64,000 bases of DNA. Origin: Sarcocystis neurona (lineage: Eukaryota > Apicomplexa > Conoidasida > Eucoccidiorida > Sarcocystidae). The stretch is from NCBI GenBank assembly GCA_000727475.1, contig KL647291.1:5193730-5257729 (forward strand). Reading direction: 5' to 3'. Position numbers and translations under genes: made by a program. Positions 14,142 to 27,100 of this stretch are shown here, piece after piece (positions within the stretch are counted from its first letter, which is position 1; each line of letters opens with the position of its first letter). A model generated the notes under the pieces. It searched no databases. It saw only the letters and a program-made list of their open reading frames with translations, and had not been told where the DNA came from.

Positions 14142-15835
14142 TCAAACATAAGTCAAGAACCCGAGAGACAACATCCCGGCACTACTCTGTGAGGAAGGGG
14201 AAGAGGACGGACACAAACGCAACCCCTCAGCCTGTTCTGGCGCCCTGGCCTTTTGACGTTGCGGGTAGTGGAATTGCCGCATTACTTTGAGTTGACCTAG
14301 CTGCTGCTGTACTCTGCACAAGATGGGCTTCACGACAACAACATTGACGCTGATGTGCTGTCGGGCACGTACTTCGTCTGCTTTTCTGGCGACAAGAAAT
14401 AACGGCCTCTTCCGTCCTCCTGAAGAAAGGTCTTCGTCACCCAACGAATTCCCGACCGTGGCAGCGTTTGCGAGGCTCCAATATTTCCCTTTCCTGGTGC
14501 GCTTGTATTCCCACCGGCCCTGCTCTTAATCAGATCCTCAAAAAACCGGGTCACCTACATCACGGGAGAGCAGCGCAGTGCACGAGGTATGCAAAAACTA
14601 CACCTGATCCTCCCTCATCTCTTCGGGCACGCAGCAACGCATCTGCACGGACTTCAATCCATGCAAGTTCGAAGCAGGACGGACCTTACCTACGAGTCCC
14701 TCTGCATCCCTTCCTGAGCTTTCCCAGTGTCTACACATGAGGACAACAGGGCAAACGCTAAACGCTCCAGCACAGGGTATGCCTACGAGATCAACTTTCT
14801 ATTCAGGTCTACGTACGGATGAGAAACCCATACGAGGCACGGTCAGTCGGGAGTTCGACTGCACGCACGAGGGAGAACTTCTACATATTTGATGCTGAAG
14901 TCGTACCGCTCTTTCTCCCGAAAAACTCTTTCGCTGCTTTCTGAATAAGGCCGCCAGAGCCTTTGTCACTTTCACCAGCCTCGCTAGTGCCTCCGTTGAC
15001 AGTGTCCTCAGGATGCTGTCAACAACCGCACCATCTGTCTTCGTCGCACTGATGTTCCGACGCTCCTGCCCAATATGGCGCGCCAGGTCAACAGTGAATC
15101 GTCCCCACCTATGACGCAGATAGATTGTTGAGACAGCAAAATCTCTCTTGTAAAACAAATATCTCAGCAGTTTCAAAGTGACGATCGTTGAGCTGACGTC
15201 GGCATGCTGAAGCCAACGCCTCGAAAGCAACACCACTGCGCGGACTAGGCGGGTCTTTGATGCCGAATCAACGAGAACGTTGGACCGGAACTTCGGTACG
15301 CACACAACTACCGGTCACGGAACGGTGTGCACAAAACAGGCGAGTCTGGTCAAAAATTAAGGGGTCACACTGATGTATCAAACACAGGGCATTGACGGAT
15401 CCGAAGAGCTTCGTAAAGCGATGCATGCATATGGATGCATACGCAAGAGGGTTCATATGCAGCAGTAGACGGCGACTCTCTCTCTACCCATCAAGATGCA
15501 GACAAAGATACGGGTGCACACACTTAGTCCAGCAAATGAATACACATATTGCCTTTTACAACTCAGTGTTCTGCGCAGCTGCTCAAACGTACTGTTCTTC
15601 CAAAGCGGCGGCGTTCACAATTTCCGCGCTTTTTCCTCCTTTTATAAACGGCAGGAATGGGTCACCAGAGAATCCCTCCATTTCCACGTCCTCGAGCAAA
15701 CCCAAAGGTACTAGATCGTCGAGCTTGAAAAGTTCCGCTGGAGTCGTCGCCTTGTTGTTGAACGGAGGCAGCACCTCCTTGAGACGGTCCAGACCTGCCT
15801 CTTCCTCCTTCGTGCGGTTCGTCGGCCTCAGCGCT
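14142..15835 (-). CDS. RNA polymerase I subunit A49-like (POLR1E/Rpa49), incomplete model
   Basis: The best exon is 15835-15593. It has a pyrimidine-rich acceptor ending gtgttgcag and a possible donor gtacgt. It encodes LPPFNNKATTPAELFKLDDL followed by VPLGLLEDVE. This matches the A49 hallmark between the dimerisation module and the C-terminal domain, where yeast and human proteins have LPP...A..PE..Y..D.L.P. The next coding stretch, about 15300-14900, gives SKTRLVRAVVLLSRRWLQ, a helix like the one opening the A49 tandem winged-helix region, then FTVDLARHIGQERRNIS. Further candidate exons lie at 14554-14142 in unresolved frames. A49 is a Pol I subunit that, with A34.5, stimulates initiation and RNA cleavage in the nucleolus. 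The N-terminal exons are not found; they should lie at higher coordinates (16-20 kb). Assignment is by motif memory, so moderate confidence. Confidence 0.45.
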
Positions 15836-15956
15836 CTGCAACACGCAAAAGGCGTACAAGCTGGGTCGCAGGCGTGCGGCTGTGCTCACGACGGGACTGC
15901 GTACAGCTAGTCGACGCGAACAGTTTTTCTGAGCTGAGCTGTATTTAGACGACGTG

Positions 15957-15979
15957 CATATATATATATATATATATAT
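15957..15979. repeat. (TA)n microsatellite
   Basis: About 23 bp of uninterrupted alternating T and A, directly upstream (in plus coordinates) of a TATACA flank. Confidence 0.9.
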
Positions 15980-17530
15980 GTATACAGAGAGGTGTGCATA
16001 TACGAATAGCTGGCGCTGTGTAAACAGGCCTCTTCACGCACGACAACGTACGCTTACAGAAGCACACGCACGCATCGGTAGCCAAATGTGTGCGCGGAAA
16101 AAGTACACACACAGTTACACGTGAAGCCCCTCTGCGCAGTGCGCATCGAAGTAAAGGGGACATACCTGTTGGCACGGGAACCTTCGACGGTATACTAGAA
16201 CAAGAGAAATGCTACACCGTCTAAACCGAGCACCAGTCGCACATGTCTGAGTAGCTGTACACCAACGCTTACGCCTACATGCTTAGACGAGGCACACACG
16301 AGCGACAATAACATGCTTCTCCCGGGGCGTTCAGTCACCTTCGCGTCAGCACGTGTATTACACAAGTATTCACGCGGTCAGCCTGCCTGTACTCATATAC
16401 ACATACCAGACCGACGTATACACGTTTTCGCAGAGACGAGTCTCACGCCGCAGCATGTGACTTACGTGCGCTGCCCAAAAGTCCTCTCCAACTGGCCGCG
16501 CAGCACTTCACCCGTAAAGCTGCCTACATTACCAACGCCGGCCTGCGCGGTCGAAAAAAAACGCCAGCACACTGAGGTTCACAAGATTTTTAGCTTTATT
16601 CTTAATGTGATGTAGTCCTCGAGCGACGACAGTCGCACCCACGGACAGCTGTGTCACTGTCAGGACTTTCCACGCTGCCACTACGCAGGCGCTTCATCGA
16701 GCTTTCGACAAGAAAGTCCTTTTACGTCGAGATACAGTTCTTACTTGAATCTAATAATCTAACAATACTGCACGTCCACGGAAACAAAATATGTATATGT
16801 GTGTACGTACAATATATATACTATACATATATGTATATACACGCACAGATCCATACACATACGTAAACACATTCACATACAGACACGTATATACTTCCAG
16901 ACATCCATAAACATACACATATATATATATGTATACTTAAGTATACAAGTAGGGGCACACATTACCATTAGACAGGTCACCCGCTCCTGACGGGAAAGTA
17001 GAAGTAACTCGCGGGACTCACAAAAAAAAACACTGCCGCCGTGCGTCCGATACAAGAGCAGGCGTTAGCTCGCGCCGGTGATACGCGTGCACGTTCTTTG
17101 TGAAACGCAGGCGGTCTCGTCGACGCGTACCAACGTGCTGTTTGGTTCGTACGTGAGAGACAAAAAACTAGAAGCTCCACACGCCGGCAGCTTCCATCGC
17201 CAGCACATCTCTGAAAAAATAGACTAACCCCCACGTAGCTTGCACGTCAACATTTCCATGACGCGACGTTTCCTGTGTCTCTCTTCAGGCCAATACCTAC
17301 CTCCCTTCTGGACACGTCCGAGTGGCCGCAGCCTAGTTGCCAACTATAAATACGTACAACGATCTCTCACTGAAATTCTCCAAATCCGCTCTTGAAAGTG
17401 CCCTGCCCAATACTTCACGCGTCTCTGCCACATGCCGCATATGCCGTCAGCTTTCAATGAGGCGTGGGGAACGACTCAATCACCTCAGTGTGTCCCAGAG
17501 CGCGAACGGGTCTACACACGAGATTGAGCT

Positions 17531-17740
17531 GTGCAGGAAGATCTGGACAACACCACCAAGGTAGAGCTGCATGGTCCCTATGCGTCCCGACACGGCTACT
17601 TCAACATGCCACAGGACACGCGAGCGAAGCAGTAGGTACGCAGGGACCGGAGGCGACGACAACACGAACGAGTACAGCTGCCTGATCTCTGAGCGTTCCG
17701 ACACGGCTACCCCAACCCACCTCACAGTACACGTCAGCGG
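17531..17740. repeat. diverged two-copy tandem duplication, period about 110 bp
   Basis: gtagagctgcatggtcccta at 17561 recurs as gtacagctgcctgatctctg at 17672. Both are followed by 'gcg(t/t)(c/t)ccgacacggctac' and preceded by gcagg(g)a. The copies have diverged substantially. Confidence 0.6.
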
Positions 17741-20221
17741 AGGCCGTACGTACTCAGGAAAATCGTTGAGGTGCGGAAGTCCTCCTATACTTAAGTGACG
17801 GGATTAAAGGGACGTTTGTGCGTACTACTGGAATATCATGTGCCATGACAAAAATTCTGCGTTCTTCACAAGCGATTCGACACACGATCACCGATCGCTT
17901 CGAGTACGCCCTGGGAAAACACATTCGATCATTCGGCTGAAACGCGTGTGATGGGGTGCTTCTCTGCCTTTTCCTCTCAGTAAGCGTCTACTCACCAGTC
18001 CGACATTTTCAACCTGTCTCACACGGCGTGTGAAGTTCTGCTCCTCCGCCTTCTGTACAGCAAAGGCGCATCTCGACGTAAGGTATACATGCCTGCCCAG
18101 TTTGCCGCAACCACATGGAAAGTCTCAGACACATCCACCGTCTTGATTATAGGTGCCTTACCGCTCTGTACATGCGCACATTTAATATATATATGTTACC
18201 AGAGAAAAGTGCGTTTACTTACACCTGTACCCGGGATAGCTTGTCTGCTGCTTACGATAGCCTTAGCCTCTCCGCGCCTGCCGTCATGGCACACTTGTGT
18301 AAACATATAGACAAACATGAATATATATGTATACACGCAGAAGCTGCTCTGCCTGTCTGAAATCGACTGAACATTGTAGAGCCACGCCTCTCAGACAAAT
18401 AAAATACACGTAAGTGCGTCATCTCCGCCGGCATGCGATAGCTTCTCTGTTACCTAGAAGACAGTCAACTGTACTGCAGACTTACACGCGTGCTCTATCC
18501 AGGCACATGTTGAGCTCCTTAACACTTGTCGCGACGGGCGAAAAACACATACGCCCAGTATACCGGATGGAAAACGCCGCGCCCACGCTCAGTACACATA
18601 TGCTAGCCTCACTCTCAGCTGCATGAGTGATACGCATACTGACAGTTCTGGACCGGCGGTCCGCTGCACCTCCCGCTGCGGTCTCCCTCACTGCTCAAAG
18701 TGTGTCTCTTTCTCACAGCAAGCACGTGCTGCAACTGGAGTTGTTCGACGGCCTCACCCTACAGCATAGAGGCGTAAGAGAGGCATAAACGGTCTATAAC
18801 ATGGCGACAAATGCAAGACGTACGCTTTCCGCGTCGTGCTTTCATGTGTGGCTCTGATGAAATGTGAATGCAGAGCCATACATGCCGCAGCCCATGGCTG
18901 ACCTCTGTCTGCGTCCCCTCCTCCACAGCAATGCAGACAGTGTCTCCAGAGGACTACTGAAGCCTGCATGTATAGTAGCCCTGCTGGCTATCGCTTTCCC
19001 TGCCTTGAGCAGCTCCACCCAACAGTCGCTAGAACTTCACATCACTTCTGTACCGAAAGAACAGCACTTTGGGTAACCCCGGCGCTTCTGGTGCTACTAG
19101 AATCCTTCGCTCGAGAAAATCTGGGCGCCCAACAGCAGGGAGATGTACGCACAAAAATTCGCGCCTCCACAGAGAGATGTTTGTGGGTGTACACGCCAGA
19201 ACGGCCCGGAACCACCGTGGAAGTTTCTTAGTAGAGCGAGGAAGACGAGTATGTATCCTGCGAATCCGTGCGGCCGCAGCGCAACTTACACGAACGCGGG
19301 AAAGACCCGGTGAATGTAGCGCAGCAGCAGCCTCGGAAGCAGACGTCTGCACGTCCTGCAGGTCCACACCAGGCCACACACACAAACCCAGACACAGGGC
19401 ACACTTTCACGCTCCTCCTGACAACGCTCCACCACTGCGCACCTTGCGGTTCACCACCGGAACAACGGTCACGAACAGCCTCCGGCCTCTGTCCCAGCCG
19501 CTGTGAGGTACGCACCTGCAGTCCACACAGGGTCCGCAGCTCGGTACGTGCAGTTCTACACAGTTTTTGTATTGAGGCCGCTCGGCCATAGCGCTACCCT
19601 TCCGGTATCTGCCCATCTCAAAACAGAATACCCACTGACGGAAGTACAGCCACGTGTCTCCAACGTCGTACGAAATGCACACAGAACGCTGTAGACGCGC
19701 GAATGCTGTGGAAAAAAATCTACTTTCCTTTGGTGTTGTACAGGACGGACGCAGAACACTTGCGGTTCTGCCAGTGCGCACGCGAGACTGCAGACTTGTC
19801 TCGGTCTCTTCCACCGCCGCTGCACTCACACCTCGACAACCTCTACGGCAGAAGCGCCTCTACCTTACATATGGGGAGAGATGCAAATATATGCACAGCG
19901 CTGGACAGCGGAGAGAAGAAGACGAAAGAAAAGAATTTGTGCTCGTCGTTGCGCTTTGCACAGCGCACACCAACGGCAGCAGAGAGGCAGAGGCGCGTTC
20001 TGGTGACAGGGTGCACGCGACGCTGCCGGTGCCGCCGGCATTAGGCGGCCCGTCACCCACATAAGCAGTCCGACAACAGGGAACCGACACAGGCGACTTT
20101 CCACTTTGTATGTCTTACACTCATACACATAAGTAGATACCATATGCGTGTCTGCGTACAAGCACACACACTATATAACTGCACTTAGACAGAAGTTATC
20201 GGTCGCCTCAGCGATGCGTTA

Positions 20222-23200
20222 TCACCTGTGGTGTGTCAACTGCATTACCACTTCGGTCCTCTTGCATCGCTCAAGTGACAGCAGCTGCACGCGCGTGTGA
20301 ATTGGTGGCTCGAAGGCTACGTTGTGATGGGCGTTTGCTCTGTTTCTCGGAAGGCACGAAAAGTCCACATGGGCTTCAACGTCCCGTGTGCGCAAGTGCC
20401 TCATCACGGTGAGCCATCGTGATGACATCACAAGGGGTGCGTCCCTTGTTGGTGTGTACAGAAGCGCTTCGCCACAGATACGGGCACGCTCGAGGAGAAC
20501 TTCACCAAACACCGCCGCCGCAGCAGCAGCTGCAACTTCAAAAGGAGGTGACAGTAGGCAGCTCATTATCGCCTACGCCAGATGTCTTACTCTCGCTGAC
20601 TTCTCCGATCAGCAGCAGCTGCCGCAAGCGCAGCAACAGCAGATGCGTCTGTGGCAGCTTGGTCGATCACGCGAAGTGCTGCTCGTGGCACCCGCAAGCG
20701 TGCCGCAGCGGCATCTACGAGAGGCGTCTCTGCTGAATTAATACCGCCGTGCTCCTCGGTTTCCTCTGCGGCTGCAGATGTTCGCTCCTGCCGCCATCGG
20801 TCCTCCAGCGCTACTGCTGCGTCTGTCCATCGCGTGGACGCCTCCTGCTGCGGTGCTGTCGCATTGCCACCCCCAGTGCTTCCTGCCCCTGCTCCTTCCG
20901 CCGCTGCTGCCTCTAAAACGTGTAGTGCATGCGTATTAACACTGAGGAAGTCCTCCAGGAGCTGCTGCTCGGTCAAAGGCGCGTCTCCGCTCGCGAACGC
21001 AGCGTCGCGCCAAAAGCCTCCCAGCAATCGACACAGACGAATCTGCAACAACATCCCGTTCACCGAACAGTTACCACGTGCACGGGCTCGTGTACCCGTG
21101 CATACACATATGTATTACTGTACATATGTACGTGTTTGTGCGCACGTAAGTGGGTGGGCGCGGACAGGTTTACGTATCGCAGCGCTCCTGTACTATTTAC
21201 GGAAGTCCTCGAGATCACACCACAACGTCCACTTGCCAGAGTCATATATATATATATATATACATATATACAAATATATACACACGTATCTGTACACATT
21301 TACACATACCTATAGGTATATATATATACATATATGCATGCATACGGTGTGTTACTTTGTTATTCACATGAAACTTCAAGATCATGTCACGACGTCCATC
21401 TGTCAGAGCCACATATATATGTACGCATACGTATACGTACGTATTTACGTATACATATATATGTGTACGTATACATACATGTACAGCTGCAAGCATTCCG
21501 CGGTGCTCCACAAAGCTCTGATTTCACACAGCATGTAAGGAGGGAGAGCTCGACGCAGAGGGACACACAATAAATAGAGGCACATGAAATATTGCGGGAT
21601 TTACTCCAACTTCAACATATACCGCCTAGGCGCTACGTAAAACTCTGCCCACTGTCTAAAGAGTAGATAGGATCCCTGCATACATATGTACAGACATACA
21701 TATATATATATGTATGGTAATAACCAGAGACACCTCAGGCCATACATATCTGTGAATGCCTCACAGCCTCTTAAGAGAATCATACAATTCCTCATCTAGA
21801 CAACAACTGCGGACGCAACAGAACTGTGAGGCGGCTCCTCATACAGACAAAAACTATGTAACCTTCCGCGCCGCTGCACAGCAGTCAACGGGTAACTCTT
21901 TATCACTCTCGGGAAGATTGAGCTCGGCCTCCTCCTAGTACATAAGGGAAGGACGAACGCGCATGTGTTTTTCTCTGTCCACGCAGGGGATACCTGATTC
22001 AAATGCTTCAGCTGCGACTGCCAGAGCATCGCATTCATCAGTAACACGTTGCGCGCAGAGCGACGCTTCAGCAGCAGCGTTTGGAGAAATGATCCTCTTG
22101 CGTTTCTCCGCAGATCTCCGAACATCTGCTCCATCTGCCGCAGACCAAATTAACAAGCCACAACGGCATACATATATATATACACATGTATAGATGAGGT
22201 GTTCCCGCTTTTCTCTTCTAATCAAATAGTCAGGAAAAGGTCCGAATACGCTTGCGGAAGTAGCCACACACACATACACGTACACCTGCCCGTCGACCCC
22301 GTCTCCCTCTCTCTTTCTCCAGCACGTGTATCGAGCTCCTGGAGTAGCTCTCGGCAGTCCACAACGGCACGTACGCTACTACTGCTACTCCTGCGAACCG
22401 TACCGGTTCTGCGTGTCCCAGAGCGACGCACGTACACATGTACATATATGTTTATTGATAGAAAACAAAGTATACAAACATTTTCGCATGTAGCGACGTT
22501 GTGCGCTTCTACGCCTCCATCAAACAAGCACGGTCGTAAGCTTCATCCGTGCGTGCGAAGTCACCTACAAGGCAGAGACTTGCACAAACGACAACAGCAG
22601 CAAGTGTTAACAGCCTGCAGCAGTAGAAACATTTCCACGTCTGACGTGTACCGCGTTGACTGAAAACACGGCCTCCCGACATTTGAAGGTAAAGAGGTAA
22701 AAAAGCTCTTTTTCACTGTTCAACCAAGCTCCCTTTACGATATAGATGTGGACAGATGTTCACTTCCACGTCCCTCGACACACACATGCAAACACACATA
22801 CACAAACGTACAGACACACATTACAGACGCACTTTTCCACAAACACGGACGTGCAGGACCTAGAAGATCAGCGGCTGTATATGTTTTAACTTCGAGCAGA
22901 AGGTGAGTCCTTGCCGAGTGAGCTGTGTTGGCGCCTTAGACAGAGGATAACTAGCGTGGGCACTTACAAAGTCGTTTTCAATTTGTCGGGGCGTTTCCGT
23001 TAAGAAAAACGAGAGACGACCAGCAGGTACTACATAGATGCGGCGGTTCTCTTCGTCGACGACAGCGTAGTACTCTCGCCTGTTGTTCACCATGCAGCAA
23101 GCGCACAGCGGCCACCAGCAAAACTTCAGAGCCACATGACACCGACGGGCAAGACAATTACTTCTCCGCCGCGCTGCATTCCTTTCCTGCGAAAATTCAA

Positions 23201-23643
23201 CTTTAATCTACCTCACGACGAGACAGGTACCAGACCTGTCCAAAAGAATCTACACACGTGACTTGTTCTTCTATAAAGCACACACACGCACACACGCACA
23301 CTCCACGCCTGTGCATGCAGCAGCAACAGCAACAGCTGCAGCAGCACTTCGGTCAAATAAAGTTGGCTGTGGCCAGATAAACCCCTCACGTTGCTGCTCT
23401 GTTGTATGACAGTTGCCACCCGTACCTACGGCAAACACACGTGTGTGACTCTCCCAAGTCCACGCGGCGGCCGCAGCAACACCCCAGCACAACCCCCCCC
23501 TGCTCATCCTGGCTCACCTGCCGATGCGGCGCGCTGTTTGTTGCCTCTCGCACAGGCATCAGTATCGTTTCAGCAAAAGGAGTGATCTTCAAAACGAACG
23601 AACCAGTTGCGATAGAGTCTCTCCGACAAAGCAGACGCACCAG
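20222..23643 (-). CDS. Multi-exon gene of unknown function with consecutive phase-0 exons
   Basis: Exons seen: 23643-23518 (donor CAG|gtgagc), 23123-22968 (donor gtaagt), 22134-21994 (acceptor ctgcggcag, donor CAG|gtatcc), 21042-20591 (acceptor gttgttgcag, donor gtaaga), and a last coding stretch of about 20545-20222 ending in TGA. The first four join in phase 0 without a stop, which supports the model; the last junction does not match. Recognisable stretches are GSFVLKITPFAETILMP, REYYAVVDEENRRIYVVPAG, and PLTEQQLLEDFLSVNTHALH followed by Ala/Glu/Gly-rich sequence. The fourth exon holds an Ala-rich tail and the fifth starts with an Ala run. The product looks soluble and helical. I do not recognise a family. 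The 5' end is unknown, and it could even continue from the gene at 24.1-27.4 kb. Confidence 0.5.
21243..21262. repeat. (TA)n microsatellite within a microsatellite-rich intron
   Basis: Alternating TA followed by TACATA, GTATAC and similar motifs to about 21485. It falls inside the intron between exons 22134-21994 and 21042-20591, or just 5' of the latter. Confidence 0.8.
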
Positions 23644-24109
23644 CTGCTACTGTTGTCGCACGCGGAAAAGAGGGCTGGCGCTTGACGAGCGCGGTTTCTG
23701 CGCCACTCCCGTGTAAATCCGCCGCATTCACACGTTTGCAAGTTATGGAGGTATACAAGTGTAGGTATGCCTCTATACACGAGTGAGCGTACGCCGGTTG
23801 TATGGATGAATTAAACGATAAACTACACCCACATCCCTCGTGTGAACGAGGGAATAGGCGTCAAAACCTTTTCACCACTTTTCAGTGAAACGCCTCTATC
23901 AGCACTTGACAACTCTATATCTCACCCCGTGCGCACGCGTCCATACAGCTACGGGCTTTGAATCTCTAAAAGAGGGTCTGTTTATCTTTGAGTCGGTCTG
24001 TCTCCCCACGGCACAGCGTGTAAATCAACGTTCGTCCACCTGCAGAAGTGCAAGTATCTCTGCGGTTTCTGCTGCTGCTGCTGCAGAGTCCATCCCGACG
24101 GCAGCAAGC

Positions 24110-27100
24110 CTACCGGTTGGTTAGCTCGTCTTCGAGGCCCTCAAAACGCTCTTGGTAGAGCCTCGTCTTTCCCATGCGTGTATGCAGTTCTCTGTCGTCC
24201 ACACATATGAACTGCACTTCCCGACCTTTGCCTGCTGGTGGACCTTGCTTGCCCCGTACTTCGGCTGTGTCACCGCCCGACGGTCCCCACCATCCGGTCG
24301 CTGCCACTCCGAAGGGAAAGACCCTCGGTGAAGACTGTTCTGTCTCTGCAGCCGCTTCGTCGACACTCCGCTGCTGCTGCCAGGGCTGCTGCAGTTGCCA
24401 GCGCCTTTGCTGCTGTGGCTGTTGAATCGACCCCTGTTTTCCCCGGGTGCGCCGGTGAAGCTGCGGGTCCCAGGAGGGCTCTACAGCCCGAGTGCGCGGC
24501 TTTCTTCGCATGCGATACAATTTCCTCCTGAAGTTGAGCATGTGCATAAATCCGAGGCCCCTCCCTTCCTCCTCCTCTTCTTCTTCGTCTCCTGTCTCTG
24601 CTGCCCAGTACCAGCCCCACACTCTCCGCGGTCGCAGCTGCTGCAGCTGCAACGCAGCTGCTCGCTGCTCCGCTGAGGGCCCCGCACTTCTGCTGCTGCT
24701 GCTCCTACCTTCACCACGACGCCGCTTCAGACGGCCTCCAAGAAGCTGCTTCCGCGCAGCAGCTGCTGCCGCCGCTGCTCCTGCCGCTGCAGTCGCTGCT
24801 AACTGAGAGTACCGGCTGTAGCTCATCCCGCCTAGTCGCCTCAGAAAATCTTCAAGTGCGTGCCCTTGCCGTGATTCATCCACCGCCCCTGGATCTCCTG
24901 CTGCAGCTAGTGCAGCAGCACCAGACACCGTCTCAACTCCTGCGGCTGACGTCGCTCCTCGCGGGGAAGAGCAGCGCGAAATCGGGTTGTCACTAGTCTC
25001 CTGCTGCTGCTGTTGCTGCAAGCGTCTCGCCCGCAGGTCACGCTGGCGCCTTCTCCACACGCGGTAACGTCGCCTGCAGCATAGAGATACATACGCATAT
25101 ATAGACACACACTTACGTGTTTGCAAACGCATATATATATATATATATATATATGTACATACACATTCATGTATGCATATGTATACACACGCACGTATAC
25201 CTGTATGCAAACGTATACATATGCGTAGATATATACATATATATATGCACATACGAGTATGCAAACGCCTGTATATATACACACACACACCTGTACGCAA
25301 ATGCGTATATGTACACACACATACATACCTGTACGCAAATGCATACATACACACACGTACCCGTGTGCACATATTCAACATCGCACATCTCTTCTCTATG
25401 TCTCTCCATGCATATATATCAACAAACATCGAGAACTACGCGGCGGCGCGTACGAGTCACCGCGCCGCGAGCTTTTGGAGTAGGCCAGACCCGCGCAGGA
25501 CAACCCTGAGCATCGCGATTGCTTCTTCTTTGCTACATACGCCCGGGACGACGTGTCAACATACAGCTGCCCTTTTTTCAGTTCTCCTCCCAGTACAGCA
25601 GCGTCTGCAGCTACAGCAGCTCCGAAAGAAGTGCAATGAAATACTGCAAACTCCCCAGATTCGGCGCTCCTGCCCCTCGTAGCGACATATCACGAAAGTA
25701 GCAAAAGAAGGCGAGAAAGGAAGGAACGGAGTGCCCTGCAGCTCCGCTCGGAGAAGATAGTGAGCTGGAATGCCTTAGCCCAGCAGCTGGGGTCGCACAA
25801 AGTCCTACAGAGAAGAAGCTTCTTCAAGAGAGAGGAACCTGTAAGTCACTAAGATGAAAACCTCCGCGAAGAAGTCCGCACGAAGAAGATGCACGGGGCA
25901 GTCTCTATGAAGGGGAAGATACGCAGGGAAACAAATGCAGCCACTGCTGCCTGACGAATTGAAAGCGGCTTCTACGAAGCAATGACTGCACAACAGCAGC
26001 AAGGAGTTTGCAGAAGCAAAGAGCTTGAGTATCAACAACCTGAAAAAACCGCCCGACGGACGCACGTACAAGTGAGCACGCAGAGGTATCTACATAAATC
26101 GGGAAACCGACGAATGCGTCCAGGTATCGATTTATTGATAGCCACGGAAACGTACCTACGTGCTGCGAGGTTGAGAAATGGGAAGCAGGCAGTAGCAGAC
26201 CCCACACACCGAACACACGTACACGTGTTCCCACACAAAAGTGTACGGTCCTTCTGGTGTGCACCGTCCAGAAGTTTACCTGTACCGCGCTGCGCCTCCC
26301 TGGTAGGCCCTGACAGAATCTTCGCTGCTGCTGAGCTCAACAGTCCACGTGAAATCCCCATTTTCGGCCGGGTGTGGCTGCTGCTGGTGTTGATCCTCCG
26401 CCTCTGCTGTTGCTTTCTCTCTGAAGCGGTGCTGCTGGGACAGCACGACGTGTTCACCACTCCTCCACGATGCGGCTGCTTCCTCTTGCGCAGCGCTGCT
26501 GCTACCCCTGGCTGTCTTCACTCCTCCTTGTGAACGGCTGCTGCCACTGCCCCTGTCGCCCTTTCCCACAGCAGCAGCAGCAGCATCGCTCGCTCTCCGT
26601 CCCGGCAGCGGCAGCGGCAGGCGGCGCCTCCGGAACGGCTTGTGCATCCAGGCCCGATTCACGTGCACAAACCCCTTCCCCAGGTATCTCAAGTACCTGG
26701 AGACATCAATTTCCTCCTCGTCGGACGCGTTGTCCTCTTCACCAAGTATGCGTCCTTGATAGGCTGCTTCTTGTTGTCCGCTCCCTGTCGCTGCTGTTGT
26801 CTTCCCCGGGGGAGTCGTGACACACCCTTCCGCTTCTTCTGCCATTTCGAGCTCCACGTCTTCTGCAGCTGCAGAAAAAGACGCGTGCGCCCGCGCCAAC
26901 GACGGCGAAGATGTAGAAGAAGCTGCTGCCACTGCAGCTCCTTTGCTGCGCTGTTGCCTCTGCGGCACGGTCAGCTGCTGCTGCTTCTGGCGAACAGCTG
27001 CAAGCCGCCGCCGCTCCCGCGCCTCGCCCTCCGTCTCGCTGCTATCCACGTCTGTCTCCACTACAATTTTATCTTCTGAAGGACAGCCGCGCAGTCCACA

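Larger units (their letters stand above)
15836..20221. other. mostly non-coding stretch with microsatellites
   Basis: No exon stands out. It contains (TA)n and (TACA)n runs near 15957, 16800-16930 and 18190, and a diverged tandem duplication near 17.5-17.7 kb. Missing N-terminal exons of the A49-like gene may be hidden here on the minus strand. Candidates such as 19829-19407 read smoothly but carry no motif I recognise. Confidence 0.4.

Noticed and set aside
25117..25682. Long plus-strand frames rich in Tyr, Ile, His and Cys
   Set aside because: They are read from TACATA/CACACA microsatellites inside the intron of the minus-strand gene.
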